DNA of 64,000 nucleotides from Paraburkholderia aromaticivorans (GCF_002278075.1 NZ_CP022992.1:62001-126000), one strand, 5' to 3'. Positions 36,046-44,855 are shown, counted from the stretch's first letter. Translations and numbers: made by a program. The notes: a model not told the origin generated them from the sequence alone.

Positions 36046-36133
36046 CTGCTACCGCGCTTTTTTGCAAAGACGTGGGGCCGACAATGCTCAGCGTCATAAG
36101 TCAGCTTTATGCACGCACGTCAGGCGATCAGTG
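36046..36133. repeat. Possible diverged terminal repeat of the Tn3-type element
   Basis: Starts GGGG at 36074 and carries TCAGCGTCATAAGTCAG, which recalls the TCAGTGCAATAAGTGAC stretch that I remember from IS1071 ends. It is at the stop-codon end of tnpA, where such an end is expected. It does not match the long repeat at 44887-44995 well, so the assignment is weak. Confidence 0.3.
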
Positions 36134-39070
36134 TCAGGCGGACTGCTGTTGATGGGGTATCACGGGCATACCGGCCATACTTGGCAAGACCCGGTCCGCA
36201 TAGCGCGCAATCGGAAAATCGAACGTGCCGCGCAGGTTGATGCCCTCCAGATGCGTCGGCGCAATGCGCCGCAGGGCCACCGCCTGAAGGGCGTCTCCAC
36301 TCATTGCCTCGATCTGGTCAACGGCGCGCTGCATATGCATCGTGTTCCAGGCCATCACGGCATTGGTGAGCAGCGCCAGCGATGACGACACCGCCGCGAG
36401 CGAATCGTGATGCTTCGTCAACTCCGATGGGATCTTGCCGATGTGGATCGCCCGCTGCACGGTGTGCACGGCTTCGCCGCGATTGAGCACGTGTTGCAGT
36501 TCGCTGCGAAAGGCGGGGTTGGTGAAATAGTCGATCAGGAAAATCGTGCGGAACAGGCGGCCGACATGAACGCCGCCGTCGTACACGGGCTGTCCGCGCG
36601 CCGCTGCGCCGAATCGGGTCAACGCCTCGACCGCCGTGCAGCAACCGCTTTGAATCGACGCGGCCACGCGCACGAACTCGTCCCAGATGCTTTCGATCAG
36701 GTCCAGGCGCACATCGCAGTCGGTCACGGCCACCAGTTCCGCCGGCACGGCGTGGTGCTGCGGCACATGCAAACGCCGGTCACGCAGGTGAGCGAGTCGC
36801 GGGCACAGGTCGAAACCCAGCGCCCGCGCGAGCCCCATCGCGAAATCGGTAAACCCATGGGTATCGACTGCGAGCTGGGCCACGTCGCTCGTGCCGCTTT
36901 GCCGAACCACGCCTTCGATCGCGGCGCCGGCCTGCCGCTCGTTGAGCACGATCGGTTGATCGTAGAAGATCCCCCAGCGGTCCAGTACGTGCGTGTACAT
37001 GCCGATCGAGGCCGTGCGCCGGCGCGGGTCAGCACGCGCCTGCCAGACCGTGCGGGTTGTCTCCAGTGACATCATGTCGGACGACGCCAGATCGGCACGG
37101 CCCCAGTGCGCGGCGATCGGGTGGCGAAGCATGAATTCCAGCACCGCGTCGGCGGCCTGCCGTAGTTTTCGTTCGTCGGCGATCCGGTTCATCATCTGCC
37201 GGATTGCGGCGGGCGACAATTCCGGCACCATCCGCGAGATGTCCGCCGCGGACAACGATGTACCGTGTGCGAGCACCGCCGCGTACACGAGCAGCAGCTC
37301 GCTGCGTGAGCGTGGTTCACGTCCGAGCAGCAACCAGCTGAAGCGCGTCGCGCTGTCGATTTCGAGAATGATTTCGGGTAGTTGGCCTCCAGGGTGGGAG
37401 GCGAAGACTGCGCGGCGCAACTGCTCCAGCGCTGCATCCTTGTTTTGTGCCAATAAAGGAGCCAGATGCACTGCGGTGTCGATCCGCACATCGCCGCGTA
37501 GCGTCGCGTCCTTCAGCACAGCGAGGCCCTGATCGAGATGCTTGAGCAACGGCTCGAGGAATTCCTTCGGGTCCTGCGGCAGCTTCAGATGACCGTAGTA
37601 ATGGTTGCGCTTCGCGCTCCATTCATCGGGCGGGATCAGCATCCGGGCCTGGCTGCGGAATGCGAAGCTGTGCTCGACATAGACGGAGCCGTTGCGCAAC
37701 GCGATGCGCAGGGCAAACAGTGTCGCCCATTCGAATGCCAACAGTGCCTTGTAGCGATCATAGCCGTCGATCGCTTCCCTCCATGCGCGCCCGAGCCGGA
37801 TCGTGACGCGATCCGGTAGTGTGTACGCCTTGCGCGCATACAGGCCACACAGCACCTCCAACGCATCGATCACCGGGTGAGCGGTCTGCGCTTCGAACGG
37901 CAGACGGACCAGTCTGGCGAGCATCGCGCGTGCCTGTCCCCGCTTCGCCATCAGATGTGCCCGGACCAGACTCCGCCGACTCGGCGGGTGCTGGTCGAGC
38001 GCCCGGTCGGCCAGTTCGCAGAGTTTGTCGCTGAGTTGCTCGCGAGACAGGGTCGGGTCGACCGCAGCCGTTTTCACGGCCGTCGCGAAATCGCGGATAC
38101 GTGCTTTCAAATCCGGACGCACGGCGTCGATCGCGCGAGCCGCGTCGTTGACGGTTTTCTGAATCCAGTGGCGCAGCATGCCCAACAACTGGTCCGTTGC
38201 TGCACACAACGCATAACGCGTGAAGCATGCGGCTTCGAGCCGGCGCGACTGCATTTGAATCCGTTTGCTGACCGACGGCGGGCGATTCGCGCACCGTCTC
38301 GCGTAGTGGCGCACCATTGCGTCGTTGCAGTCCGCCGGCCAGCGCGTATGAACGCCGATCGCGTACAGGCGGTCGACCTTGGTGAAGATCTCGCCCATCT
38401 GGTGCGTTGAATTGCGCAGTGGGACGGCCCACAACCATTCCTGCAGACTGCCGTGCTCTCCATCCGTTCGCGATAGGAGGTGTCCCCAGTGGTCCAGCGT
38501 CGACGTGGTGAAGGCCCGTTCCAGCGTACCGGTCAGGGCGATCTCGATGCCCTGTACGGCCTGTACGATCAACCGCTTCAGCAGGCGATCATGGGCAATC
38601 AGGATGCGATGCTCGTACAGCCAGCGCTTGAGTTCATGTAGCAGTTCGCCGCGCTCGGGACGGCCAGCCAGGCGTTCCTTCAGCCAGCGAACCACATACC
38701 GCCGCTGATGTTCAGCCATCGGGCTAAAGCCGAGCGACTGATAGGCAATAACCTGGTGGTCGACGAGCGTGCGGGCCCGTGTTTCGTACAACGTCCGCAA
38801 CGTGCCCATATCCGGCGGGTCGAGGGCCAGTTGTGTACCCAGGTGGTCCCACAGCGCCTTGGGGATCTGCTTGTAGGCGTCGAGGGTGCGGCCACTCATC
38901 CGGAGAAAACCGATATGGAGCGCGACCGCGAGCCTGTAGAGGTTGCCGCGGCGCGCATCGATCAGTGCGCGTTCCCTGGCGGAAAACGTGAAGAACGTGA
39001 CAAGCTCGAACTCGGTCAGTTCGCGAGGAATCTGCCGGATGCCAAGATAGGTGACTTGCCAGTGTTCCAT
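36134..39070 (-). CDS. tnpA: Tn3-family (IS1071-like) transposase TnpA, complete
   Basis: About 978 residues from ATG 39070 (the frame is open further upstream but protein-like sequence starts MEHWQVTYLGIRQ). Full-length Tn3-type DDE transposase: N-terminal DUF4158-like DNA-binding part (ELVTFFTFSARERALIDARR), and catalytic half with SSDMMSLETTRTVW, QLAVDTHGFTDFAMG, and the C-terminal GKIPSELTKHHDSLAAVSSS block. Size and N-terminus resemble IS1071 TnpA. No resolvase gene is next to it, as in IS1071. Its upstream region was split by the molybdate transposon at 39171. Confidence 0.93.
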   Translation of the reverse strand: MEHWQVTYLGIRQIPRELTEFELVTFFTFSARERALIDARRGNLYRLAVALHIGFLRMSGRTLDAYKQIPKALWDHLGTQLALDPPDMGTLRTLYETRARTLVDHQVIAYQSLGFSPMAEHQRRYVVRWLKERLAGRPERGELLHELKRWLYEHRILIAHDRLLKRLIVQAVQGIEIALTGTLERAFTTSTLDHWGHLLSRTDGEHGSLQEWLWAVPLRNSTHQMGEIFTKVDRLYAIGVHTRWPADCNDAMVRHYARRCANRPPSVSKRIQMQSRRLEAACFTRYALCAATDQLLGMLRHWIQKTVNDAARAIDAVRPDLKARIRDFATAVKTAAVDPTLSREQLSDKLCELADRALDQHPPSRRSLVRAHLMAKRGQARAMLARLVRLPFEAQTAHPVIDALEVLCGLYARKAYTLPDRVTIRLGRAWREAIDGYDRYKALLAFEWATLFALRIALRNGSVYVEHSFAFRSQARMLIPPDEWSAKRNHYYGHLKLPQDPKEFLEPLLKHLDQGLAVLKDATLRGDVRIDTAVHLAPLLAQNKDAALEQLRRAVFASHPGGQLPEIILEIDSATRFSWLLLGREPRSRSELLLVYAAVLAHGTSLSAADISRMVPELSPAAIRQMMNRIADERKLRQAADAVLEFMLRHPIAAHWGRADLASSDMMSLETTRTVWQARADPRRRTASIGMYTHVLDRWGIFYDQPIVLNERQAGAAIEGVVRQSGTSDVAQLAVDTHGFTDFAMGLARALGFDLCPRLAHLRDRRLHVPQHHAVPAELVAVTDCDVRLDLIESIWDEFVRVAASIQSGCCTAVEALTRFGAAARGQPVYDGGVHVGRLFRTIFLIDYFTNPAFRSELQHVLNRGEAVHTVQRAIHIGKIPSELTKHHDSLAAVSSSLALLTNAVMAWNTMHMQRAVDQIEAMSGDALQAVALRRIAPTHLEGINLRGTFDFPIARYADRVLPSMAGMPVIPHQQQSA

Positions 39071-39166
39071 CGCGCTCGCCTCACAGCGTATGACGGACCG
39101 ACGAGCGTAGCGGCAAAAAACTGGCAAGGCAACCGACTCTTGTCGTCATTTCCGCCCATGGACGCG

Positions 39167-39171
39167 AGCAT
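39167..39171. repeat. Left target-site duplication AGCAT
   Basis: AGCAT directly before the left end of the 39172-44855 transposon; the same five bases follow the right end at 44856-44860. Five bp is the Tn3-family duplication length. Confidence 0.9.
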
Positions 39172-39242
39172 GGGGTTTGAGGTGCAGCAGAACGGAAAAC
39201 CGGGTTAAGCACTTGTTATAAATCGCTGTCTGCCGGATCACG

Positions 39243-39349
39243 TAGCCAAGATGAGTGCACGTCAAATGGCTAGACCGAAACCGGATAGCCAATAACGGCG
39301 ATCCCCGATGTTAATTAGCCGGCGCCTATTTGGCTATGTATCTTGGCTG
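39243..39349. repeat. Array of six TTGGCTA-like motifs inside the left transposon end
   Basis: TAGCCA at 39243, TGGCTA at 39267, TAGCCA at 39286, TAGCC at 39316, TGGCTA at 39331 and TTGGCT at 39343, in alternating orientation. The outer two extend to C/TATCTTGGCT-A/G. The layout suits a resolution site or a multi-site operator; no matching recombinase gene is inside the element. Confidence 0.45.
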
Positions 39350-39499
39350 TCGGGTTCAGTAGGAAAGCACCGTCGCAAACCGGCCACAAGAGACAGTCAT
39401 AGCCTTGCCGCGATCGACCGAAGAACAGCCGGCATCGGTCGTTCGCCGGCAAAGTTCGAATCCTGGTTCTGCTGGCTGCATCTAGCGACGACCTTGCGG

Positions 39500-39850
39500 T
39501 CATGCCTTCAACAGCTTTTCGAAGTCGCGCGCATCCTTTTCGATGGCCTTGATCGCCTTTCGCTCCATCGCCTTATACCGTCGCAGGACTTCAATGCCCA
39601 ACGTCGTCAGTTTGGTGCCACCACCGGCCGGACCGCCCTTGGTTCGTTCGACCAGCGGCGCCACAAAGTAATCGTTCATGCTGTCGATCATCGCCCACGC
39701 CTGCCTGTAACCCATCCCCATCTGTTTTGCGGCCTGGCTGATCGAACCTGTGTTCGCAATACCATCGAGCAAGGCCGCCTTCCCGGGACCAATGGCGACG
39801 CCTGCGGCGATGTTCAAGCGCAGCGTTGGGACTACGTCGATCTCGCTCAT
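39500..39850 (-). CDS. modE: ModE-type molybdate-responsive regulator, DNA-binding domain only
   Basis: 116 residues from ATG 39850 (AAGGA 6-10 bp upstream); the frame upstream is not real protein. LysR-type winged HTH of ModE: GVAIGPGKAALLDGIANTGS, ISQAAKQMGMGYRQAWAMID, PLVERTKGGPAGGGTKLTTL. The two C-terminal Mop/TOBE molybdate-binding domains of E. coli ModE (about 262 residues) are missing, so this is the short form; it may sense metal through a partner Mop protein or act as a constitutive repressor. Divergent from modA across the palindrome at 39910-39933. Confidence 0.88.
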   Translation of the reverse strand: MSEIDVVPTLRLNIAAGVAIGPGKAALLDGIANTGSISQAAKQMGMGYRQAWAMIDSMNDYFVAPLVERTKGGPAGGGTKLTTLGIEVLRRYKAMERKAIKAIEKDARDFEKLLKA

Positions 39851-39909
39851 CGCTATCCTTCCAATCCCATGATGGGTCAATGATATGGCTTGCGGGCGCC
39901 GCAGTCGAT

Positions 39910-39933
39910 GCGATATGCTATTTTTAGCATATC
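39910..39933. promoter_or_regulatory. Mo-box-like palindrome between modE and modA
   Basis: Perfect 10-bp arms CGATATGCTA and TAGCATATCG around TTTT. The ATAT/CG composition and dyad resemble ModE operators of proteobacteria. Located 60 bp before the modE start and 226 bp before modA, it could control both. Confidence 0.65.
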
Positions 39934-40158
39934 GGGTGCCGCAACGTTGCTGCGTTGCGGTTGCGGGTTTACAAGGGCAATTAATGCTGACACACGGACC
40001 CTCGCCGGCCGGCCCGATTGCGGCCTTAGACCGACGCCTGAAGTCCGGGGGCAGCGCAACCATGACCGCCATCGCATCTGGAGATGGTCGGATGGACGCA
40101 TTCGACCAGTCACCCCAGTCCACTGCCTGAGCCACATCGAATCTAGAGGAGAAACCGA
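39934..40158. other. modA leader region
   Basis: No gene. Ends with AGAGGAG, the ribosome-binding site of modA. No RNA switch recognised. Confidence 0.45.
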
Positions 40159-41088
40159 ATGAGGACGTTGAAGCTGCACAAATGGGTCGGCATGTTGGTG
40201 ACCTGTACCGGCCTCTTTGCGACAGCACCAACGCACGCGGCCGACGCTTTTCGTGTTGCCTATGCCGGCTCAATGGGCGTGGTGATGGACCGCTTCATCG
40301 GCCCGGCATTCGCGAAGCAGAACGGCGTCGAATACCAAGGTATTGGTCAAGGCGCTTACGGGCTCGCGCGGCAGTTGCAGGGGAAACTGTTGCAGGCCGA
40401 CGTGTTCATTTCCATCACACCGGGGCCGATCGACATCCTCAAACAGGCCAATATGATCGGGCCGGCCGTGCCGGTGGCCAGCACCGAGATGGTGATCACC
40501 TACAGTCCCCAAAGCAAATTCGCCCCTCAGCTCGCAGCCGCAGCGGAGGGCAAAAAGCCGTGGTACGAGGTATTGCGCACGCCGGGCCTGCACTTCGGCC
40601 GCACGGACCCTGCTACCGATCCGCAAGGCCAGAACATCATTTTCACGATGCTGCTGGCCGAGAGTTTCTACAAGCAGCCGGGGCTGGCTGAGCAGATCCT
40701 TGGTGACTACCAGAATCCGCAGCAGATTTTCGCCGAACCTTCGCTGCTCTCTCGCCTGGAAGCCGGGCAGATCGATGCCTCGTCGGGTTATCTGAGCGCC
40801 GCGCGCTCCCACAAGTTGCCGTTCATCACATTGCCGGATGAAATCAATCTGAGTAACCCCGACATGGACGCGAAGTGGTACAAGACGGTGCGGTTCAGCA
40901 TCAAGCTGCCCAGCGGCAAGACGTCGACGCTGAACACCCAGCCACTGGTGTTCTATGCCACGGTGCTCAAAGATAGCAAGCAGCTCGCGCTGGCGGAAAA
41001 GTTCGTGCAGTTCCTGGCAAGCCCCGAAGGCCAGAAGATGCTGCAGGACAACGGCTATAGCCCGCCGAAGGGCGGCCCGATTCAGTGA
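40159..41088 (+). CDS. modA: Molybdate/tungstate ABC transporter substrate-binding protein
   Basis: 309-residue periplasmic oxyanion-binding protein. Signal peptide up to THAADA (about 27). Type II binding fold: RVAYAGSMGVVMDRFIGPAF with the Ser of the AGSM loop, a second anion loop, and FGRTDPATDPQGQNIIF. This pattern (AGSL/M and the RTDPxxDPxG block) is that of the WtpA/ModA branch recognising molybdate, tungstate or, less likely, sulfate. Ribosome-binding site AGAGGAG 7 bp before ATG 40159. First gene of modABC. Confidence 0.88.
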   Translation: MRTLKLHKWVGMLVTCTGLFATAPTHAADAFRVAYAGSMGVVMDRFIGPAFAKQNGVEYQGIGQGAYGLARQLQGKLLQADVFISITPGPIDILKQANMIGPAVPVASTEMVITYSPQSKFAPQLAAAAEGKKPWYEVLRTPGLHFGRTDPATDPQGQNIIFTMLLAESFYKQPGLAEQILGDYQNPQQIFAEPSLLSRLEAGQIDASSGYLSAARSHKLPFITLPDEINLSNPDMDAKWYKTVRFSIKLPSGKTSTLNTQPLVFYATVLKDSKQLALAEKFVQFLASPEGQKMLQDNGYSPPKGGPIQ

Positions 41089-41154
41089 CGGTCGGACATG
41101 CGGAGATCTGCATTCGCAGAGCCGTTCTACTATCAACGTGAGGTTTAACGCAGC

Positions 41155-41952
41155 ATGAACGCGCTGGCCGGTCCCGAAGCGGCAGATGGCCTGCCGCGTG
41201 CACGCGCGCCGGCGCTGATCGGCGCACTCACGTTGCTGCTGATCGCCGGGCCGTTCATCGGTCTGGCGTTTGTCACGCACTGGAGCAGTTTTCATTTCGC
41301 CCCGGGCGATACTGGCGCGATCGCTGTGTCGCTTGGATACAGCCTGATCTCGCTTCTGCTGATCATTGCACTGGGCACGCCCCTGGCGTGGTGGCTGGCA
41401 CGACAATCGTTTCGTGGCAAATGGATGCTGGAAGCCATCATCCTGCTGGCCTTGCTGACGCCGCCGCTGGCGATGGGCATTTTGCTGACGGCGCTGTTCG
41501 GCCCCTATGGTCCGGTGGGCAGTCTGGTGGCACGCACCGGCGTCGAGCTGACCAACACCGCCGGGGCTTTCGTGCTGGCGCAGTTCTACGGAGCGTTGCC
41601 CTACTACGTGGTCGCGGCTCGCGCCGCGTTCGAGGGCGTCCCGCGCGAACTGGAACATATCGCGCTCACGCTCGGCAAATCGCCGTGGCAAACCTTCTGG
41701 CAGGTGAGCATGCCGCTGGCGCGTCTGGGCCTCGCTGCCGGTATCGCGCTGGCGTGGGTACGGGCACTGGGTGAGTTCGGTATCGTGCTGATCCTGGCCT
41801 ATTACCCTCAGGGCATTCCGGTCAAGCTTTGGGTCAACCTGCAGGACATTGGCCTGACTGCGGTGTACCCGTTGCTGTGGGTGTTCTTTCTGGTGGCGAT
41901 GCCATTGCCTTTGATACTTGGCCTCGCTTCCCGTCGCCAGCGACTGTTCTGA
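41155..41952 (+). CDS. modB: Molybdate ABC transporter permease
   Basis: 265 residues, six transmembrane helices of the binding-protein-dependent permease family. The EAA loop that contacts the ATPase is ELEHIALTLGKSPWQTFWQV. Follows modA by 66 bp and is 4 bp from modC. The cytosolic loop AWWLARQSFRGKWMLEAI is typical of ModB/CysT permeases. Confidence 0.9.
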   Translation: MNALAGPEAADGLPRARAPALIGALTLLLIAGPFIGLAFVTHWSSFHFAPGDTGAIAVSLGYSLISLLLIIALGTPLAWWLARQSFRGKWMLEAIILLALLTPPLAMGILLTALFGPYGPVGSLVARTGVELTNTAGAFVLAQFYGALPYYVVAARAAFEGVPRELEHIALTLGKSPWQTFWQVSMPLARLGLAAGIALAWVRALGEFGIVLILAYYPQGIPVKLWVNLQDIGLTAVYPLLWVFFLVAMPLPLILGLASRRQRLF

Positions 41953-41956
41953 ACCC

Positions 41957-43018
41957 ATGCGCATCGATTACCGCATCGACCGTCCTGTGCGTCTGGAGAC
42001 CAGCTTCGAGGTCGAGGGATTCACCGTGCTGCTCGGGCAAAGCGGCGCGGGCAAAACCACACTGCTGCGCGCCATCGCGGGCCTGCTTCCAGCCCAGGGC
42101 GAGCCCTTCGGCGGGTTGCCGCCGCAGCATCGTGCGATCGGTTATCTGCCACAGGGTTACGCGTTATTTCCGCACCTGCGTGCCTGGGAAAACGTGGCGT
42201 TTGCCCTGCCGCGTGGTCCGCAGCGGCGCGCGCACGCGCTTGAACTCCTCGCGCGCGTTCGACTCGCGCAGGTCGCCGACCATTACCCCTCCGCGCTGTC
42301 GGGCGGCCAACAGCAGCGCGTCGCGCTGGCGCGGGCGCTTGCGCGCAAGCCGCAACTACTGTTGCTGGATGAGCCGACCTCGGCGCTCGATGCCGCGACG
42401 CGCGACGAAGTCATGGCCGAACTCATCTCCGAGATGCACGAATTCGGCTTGCCCGCGCTGGCGGTCAGTCATGATCCGCATCTTGCAATGCTCGCGGACC
42501 GCGTTGCGGTGATGAGCGGGCGGCGCATCGTGCAGCAGGGCACGCCCGAGGAAGTGTTGTCCCGACCAAGTAGTGTGGCAGTCGCGCGGTTGCTCGGACA
42601 TCGCAATGTGTTCACGGCTCGCGTCACCGGGCATGAAGCTGATAAGGGAACAACCATACTGCACTGGGAATCGGCGAACGGGGTGACCCTGCGGGTGCCG
42701 CAGCAGTCGGGGCTGGCAGCGGGTCAACGCGTGCACTGGATGATCCCTGCTGCGGCGGTACGACTGCCGTCTGCGAAGCCCGAACAGCACTGCAGCGACA
42801 ATCCGGTCATCGGCCGCGTTGAAACGCTGCTGAATCTCGGCGCGCACTGCCAGGTTGCCTTGCGCTGCGGCGCCGAACAGTTGTGGCTGGCCGCGCCGGT
42901 TACTCTGGTACGCCATCACGGCCTGGCACCCGGCCACGAGATCACTGTTGATCTGCGCAGTAGCAGCCTTCTGTGCTGGCCGTACGTGAATTGCCCTGGC
43001 TCCGAGGAGCATGCCTGA
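41957..43018 (+). CDS. modC: Molybdate ABC transporter ATP-binding protein
   Basis: 353 residues from ATG 41957, four bases after modB. Walker A GQSGAGKTTL (about 33-42), Q-loop YLPQGYALFPHL, signature LSGGQQQRVALARAL, Walker B LLLLDEPTSALD, switch His in AVSHD. The C-terminal 140 residues form a regulatory beta domain (TOBE/Mop-like: RVETLLNLGAHCQVALR). Its stop overlaps the next start (TGATG). Confidence 0.92.
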   Translation: MRIDYRIDRPVRLETSFEVEGFTVLLGQSGAGKTTLLRAIAGLLPAQGEPFGGLPPQHRAIGYLPQGYALFPHLRAWENVAFALPRGPQRRAHALELLARVRLAQVADHYPSALSGGQQQRVALARALARKPQLLLLDEPTSALDAATRDEVMAELISEMHEFGLPALAVSHDPHLAMLADRVAVMSGRRIVQQGTPEEVLSRPSSVAVARLLGHRNVFTARVTGHEADKGTTILHWESANGVTLRVPQQSGLAAGQRVHWMIPAAAVRLPSAKPEQHCSDNPVIGRVETLLNLGAHCQVALRCGAEQLWLAAPVTLVRHHGLAPGHEITVDLRSSSLLCWPYVNCPGSEEHA

Positions 43019-43812
43019 TGGCTTCGACAGACGCTGAACGTCTCCCAGTGCTGGTGCGCGGCACCGGTGACATTGGTTCGGCGATTGCCCTGGCGTTATT
43101 TCGCGACGGTTACCCGATTTTGCTGCACGACGGGCCGGCACCTACCGCCATGCGGCGCGGCATGGCATTCACAGACGCGGTGTTCGACGGCACGGCGGTA
43201 CTCGACGGCGTCACTGCACGCCGTGTTGACTCCTGCGCGCCGTTTCACGACGTGCTTGCGGTGGCGATGTGGTCGGCCATCATCGACGCCCGATTGCGCA
43301 AACGGGCGATACCCGAACCGCTGCGTGGTCTGGCGCCGATCACCATCGGCGTCGGGCCGAACTTCGTCGCGGGCGAGACCGTCGATTTCGCAATCGAGAC
43401 GAGTCTGGATGGGCGCCAAGGCATGATCGTTGAATCTGGTTCGACCTCGCCGCTTGCCGGTGAGCCACTGCCGCTCGGTGGTGTGGGTCGGGAACGATTC
43501 ATCTATGCACCGGTCGCTGGCCGTCTGCGCACCACGGCGCGCATCGGGGCGGTAGTTGCGAAGGGCGCTGTCGTCGCGACCATCGCAGACACTGTTCTGC
43601 TGGCGCCGCTCGCCGGTGTCATTCGGGGCCTCACGCACGACGACGTGCCCGTGGCGAGTGGGACGAAGGTAGCCGAGATCGATCCGCGGGGCGATCCGTC
43701 GAAGGCTTTTGGCGTCGGCGAGCGACCACGGCGCATCGTTGAAGGCGTGCATCGTGTGTTCAAGGACGCGGATGCGCGAGCCTCAAACAAAGCAGAAAAG
43801 GACAACCCATGA
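43018..43812 (+). CDS. YqeB/EF2563-like molybdenum hydroxylase maturation protein
   Basis: 264 residues. Rossmann-like N-terminus VLVRGTGDIGSAIALALFRD, then the family blocks PTAMRRGMAFTDAVFDG and APITIGVGPNFVAGETVDFA. The EF2563/YqeB family goes with selenium- or Mo-dependent hydroxylases, where it helps cofactor insertion. The C-terminal part (GAVVAKGAVVATIADTVLLA) is a biotinyl-lipoyl-like beta domain. Start at 43018 overlaps modC, so it is part of the mod operon. Confidence 0.78.
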   Translation: MASTDAERLPVLVRGTGDIGSAIALALFRDGYPILLHDGPAPTAMRRGMAFTDAVFDGTAVLDGVTARRVDSCAPFHDVLAVAMWSAIIDARLRKRAIPEPLRGLAPITIGVGPNFVAGETVDFAIETSLDGRQGMIVESGSTSPLAGEPLPLGGVGRERFIYAPVAGRLRTTARIGAVVAKGAVVATIADTVLLAPLAGVIRGLTHDDVPVASGTKVAEIDPRGDPSKAFGVGERPRRIVEGVHRVFKDADARASNKAEKDNP

Positions 43813-44612
43813 CAGCGCCGGACACCATGCCCCGGAACCGCCCGGCCGCGTTCAGCGGCGGCGCCATCATCGGCGCCCTTGGCGGCCTGATTGGCCTCGG
43901 CGGTGCGGAGTTTCGCCTGCCGTTGCTCATTGGTGCATTTCAGTTTGGCGCGCTGGAAGCCGTGATCCTCAACAAGGCGATGAGCCTCGTTGTGGTCGCG
44001 TCGGCCCTGCCTTTTCGGGCGCACGCAGTGCCGTGGAGCGCCGTGGTTGCGCACTGGCCCGTCATCGTGAACCTGCTGGCCGGCAGCCTGCTCGGCGCAT
44101 GGCGCGGCGCAGGCTGGGCAACAAGAGCACGTCCCCAGCTGCTGTACCGGGTGATAGCCGGCCTGCTTGTCGTGATTGCTATGATCCTGCTGTTCGGGCA
44201 TAGCGCGACGCAACACGATGCCGTGCCTGTGACAGGGATCGTGCAGGTGACGTTGGGGGTCATCGCCGGGTTCATCATCGGCACCGTCGCGGCTCTGATG
44301 GGCGTCGCCGGCGGAGAACTGCTGATACCGACGCTGGTGCTGCTCTTCGGTATCGACATCAAGCTGGCCGGCAGTCTTAGTTTAGTGGTGAGCTTGCCGA
44401 CGATGCTGACCGGATTTGCGCGCTACAGCCAGGACAGCAGCTTCGCCGTCCTGCGAAAAAACCGGGCATTCGTGCTCCTCATGTCGGTCGGCTCAATTGG
44501 CGGCGCATTCGTAGGTGGCCAGTTGGTCGGCATCGTCTCCAGCGCCGTGCTGCTACCGGTGCTCGCCGCAATTCTCGTGATTTCGTCGGTAAAGGTTTGG
44601 CAGCATAGTTGA
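43809..44612 (+). CDS. TauE/SafE-family anion exporter
   Basis: 267 residues, eight transmembrane helices, with the family motif GGLIGLGGAEFRLPLLIG near the N-terminus and its repeat ALMGVAGGELLIPTLVLLFG in the middle. TauE proteins export sulfite or other sulfur anions; in a mod operon it may instead handle molybdate-type oxyanions. ATGA overlap with the YqeB-like gene makes it the last gene of the operon and of the transposon. Confidence 0.85.
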   Translation: MTAPDTMPRNRPAAFSGGAIIGALGGLIGLGGAEFRLPLLIGAFQFGALEAVILNKAMSLVVVASALPFRAHAVPWSAVVAHWPVIVNLLAGSLLGAWRGAGWATRARPQLLYRVIAGLLVVIAMILLFGHSATQHDAVPVTGIVQVTLGVIAGFIIGTVAALMGVAGGELLIPTLVLLFGIDIKLAGSLSLVVSLPTMLTGFARYSQDSSFAVLRKNRAFVLLMSVGSIGGAFVGGQLVGIVSSAVLLPVLAAILVISSVKVWQHS

Positions 44613-44817
44613 CGGCAACGCGCCCGCCTACAGGTCCGCCGAGCATTCTCGATAAATTCCAGAGCGGACGTTGCCCTGTCTCGACCTCAATATCCGCCCC
44701 GGGTCGATCAGCGTCATTCGACTTTATTGTCCAATTCTGAAGCCGGACCGAGTCAGCCGAGCGAACCCTGTCCGAGCTACCCAAATTCCCGCCTCACGCG
44801 GCCAGCGTGTTCTCACG
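44613..44817. other. Right inner end of the molybdate transposon
   Basis: No gene; short stretch between the TauE-like stop and the right inverted repeat. No repeats like those at the left end were seen. Confidence 0.5.
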
Positions 44818-44855
44818 CTTAACCCGATTTTCCGTTCCACTGCGCCTCAGCCCCC

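Larger units (their letters stand above)
39172..44855. mobile_element. Tn3-type transposon without transposase carrying molybdate genes
   Basis: 5,684 bp bounded by 38-bp inverted repeats: left 39172-39209 begins GGGGTTTGAGGTGCAGCAG and ends GGGTTAAG; right 44818-44855 is its complement with 32 of 38 positions equal. GGGG at the outer tip and GTTAAG at the inner end are the classic Tn3-family form. Both sides carry AGCAT, so this is a clean insertion. Inside are modE, modA, modB, modC, a YqeB-like gene and a TauE-like gene, and no tnpA or tnpR; it must have been moved by a transposase encoded elsewhere. Confidence 0.85.

Noticed and set aside
36074..36111. Candidate 38-bp Tn3-type inverted repeat matching the long repeats
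   Set aside because: Only GGGG and a short TCAG stretch agree with 44887-44999; kept only as a weak feature and not as a boundary.
40270..41964. 564-residue minus-strand open frame opposite modA and modB
   Set aside because: It is the antisense of a well-supported plus-strand operon, Arg/Gln/His-rich with no domain; a GC-rich shadow frame.
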